Shown here: positions 63,395 to 64,000 of the stretch, one piece after another | Layout of the letters: each line of letters opens with the position of its first letter | Position numbering within the stretch: position 1 is the first letter of the stretch | Assembly: GCA_020697375.1 (NCBI GenBank) | Contig: JAJFBJ010000015.1 | Span: forward strand, 12,671-76,670 | Length of the DNA: 64,000 nucleotides | Reading direction: 5' to 3' | Source: Nitrospira sp. | Lineage (GTDB): Bacteria; Nitrospirota; Nitrospiria; Nitrospirales; Nitrospiraceae | Made by a program: the position numbers and the translations under genes | Notes under the pieces: model-generated | Seen by the model: only the letters and a program-made list of their open reading frames with translations | Told to the model about the DNA's origin: nothing | Databases searched by the model: none

Positions 63395-63982
63395 TCAAGG
63401 TGTCAGGAGCGGCAGCAGGCTGCGGAAGGTTTCTCGGCCGAGTTCAGGTAAGCGCCCCTCCTGCATCGCCGGGGAATCCAACGGCACGAAACGAGCGATC
63501 TTGAACCGGGACCGTCCCGACAAGACTGCCGCCAGCTGGGCTTTTCTGTCGTGGGTGATGGGCAGGGTATAGCCTTCACCCCGCTTCCATTCCCAGAGCG
63601 TGGGAGCCAGGGATAGATCCAACCCTTGACCGGCCAGCTGGTGAAACCGGTCGAAGAAGTTCTTCTTCTGCTGTTTGACCAGGCTTCCTTCCAGGATCAT
63701 CGCAAAGATCAGATGGTGCCCCCACCAGCACAGCGATCGAAAGGTGAACTTGTCATCACCCACGAAATGTTTGGGATAGTCGAGATACTGATAGGGGCAT
63801 TCCTCTAAATGTTCTCCTTTGACGAACTGCGCCTTGTCCGGGTCGAATTCCGGCGGCAACAGCAGCCTGCTTTGAGCCAGGTCCCCATGAAGATCCTGGT
63901 GAAGCCTGGTGAGCAGGGCTCGAACCTTGAGAATGAGGCGTTGCTTCGCGAGGAACAGGTTCCGGTCCGAGACCAGTTTCAT
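63395..63982 (-). CDS. Hypothetical protein, probably continuing past the window
   Basis: At least 195 residues. The frame remains open from the ATG at 63982 to the window end (upstream codons read SLTPDE), so the true start may lie beyond 64000. No signal peptide is seen. Blocks include LFLAKQRLILKVRALLTRLH, FTFRSLCWWGHHLIFAMILE and TLWEWKRGEGYTLPITHDRK. I do not recognise the family. The 160 bases between it and the neighbouring lipoprotein gene show nothing clear. Confidence 0.65.
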   Translation of the reverse strand: MKLVSDRNLFLAKQRLILKVRALLTRLHQDLHGDLAQSRLLLPPEFDPDKAQFVKGEHLEECPYQYLDYPKHFVGDDKFTFRSLCWWGHHLIFAMILEGSLVKQQKKNFFDRFHQLAGQGLDLSLAPTLWEWKRGEGYTLPITHDRKAQLAAVLSGRSRFKIARFVPLDSPAMQEGRLPELGRETFRSLLPLLTP

Positions 63983-64000
63983 CTCGTCCGGCGTCAGGGA

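Noticed and set aside
1..64000. CRISPR arrays, tRNA or rRNA genes, insertion sequences with transposases
   Set aside because: I looked for regularly spaced repeats, tRNA T-loop and acceptor patterns and transposase motifs and found none I could support.

Overview
The window is a 64 kb piece of a GC-rich (about 60% by eye) bacterial chromosome. Gene content and order suggest a Nitrospira-like member of the Nitrospirota. These are a Gram-negative-style envelope gene set with meso-diaminopimelate MurE, many lipoproteins, RND efflux, and small structured intergenic repeats of a kind I associate with Nitrospira. The genus is an inference, since no rRNA or other marker lies in the window.

Region 1 (1-20.6 kb, all minus strand) is a nearly complete division and cell wall (dcw) cluster. 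Read in transcription order it is rsmH, ftsL, ftsI, murE, murF, mraY, murD, ftsW, murG, murC, murB, ddl, ftsQ, ftsA, ftsZ. It is followed by pgeF, a yggS-type PLP-binding gene, proC, yggT and the start of a divIVA-like gene. Junctions are tight and often overlap by a few bases. No mraZ sits in front of rsmH. The leader does carry a good sigma-70 promoter, a 10-bp-phased TGGRN repeat resembling an MraZ operator, and a cluster of DnaA-box-like sequences.

Region 2 (20.8-31.1 kb) is mixed. It holds asnS, a repeat-containing exported protein, a BNR-repeat lipoprotein, yajQ and a CstA-type transporter. Next comes a short AT-richer island with a frameshifted PD-(D/E)XK nuclease-like gene and a Doc/AbrB toxin-antitoxin pair, then an alpha/beta hydrolase.

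Region 3 (31.1-48.9 kb) is the most interesting part. A long minus-strand unit starts at a strong promoter near 45.95 kb. It runs through a two-subunit phosphonopyruvate decarboxylase, a 2-aminoethylphosphonate-type transaminase, a nucleotidyltransferase, a CDP-alcohol phosphatidyltransferase fused to a degenerate nucleotidyltransferase domain, and a flippase-like membrane protein. It continues with five glycosyltransferases, a MOP flippase and a LarA-family protein. On the opposite strand a PEP mutase-nucleotidyltransferase fusion lies behind two tandem paralogous exported proteins. Together these could convert phosphoenolpyruvate to 2-aminoethylphosphonate, activate it with CTP, and attach it to a lipid or envelope glycan. 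The PEP mutase has a non-canonical gating loop.

Region 4 (49-64 kb) holds a TetR regulator with a clear palindromic operator and an RND efflux pair. It also has an SCP2-domain protein, an AdoMet-decarboxylase-like protein, a ferredoxin reductase-like flavoprotein, a membrane metalloprotease paired with a DUF2167 protein, a decayed RelE-like toxin-antitoxin remnant, a DUF2914 protein, an outer-membrane barrel and several lipoproteins. Four copies of a roughly 100-125 bp structured repeat punctuate gene ends here, and one has rewritten the C-terminus of the SCP2 gene.
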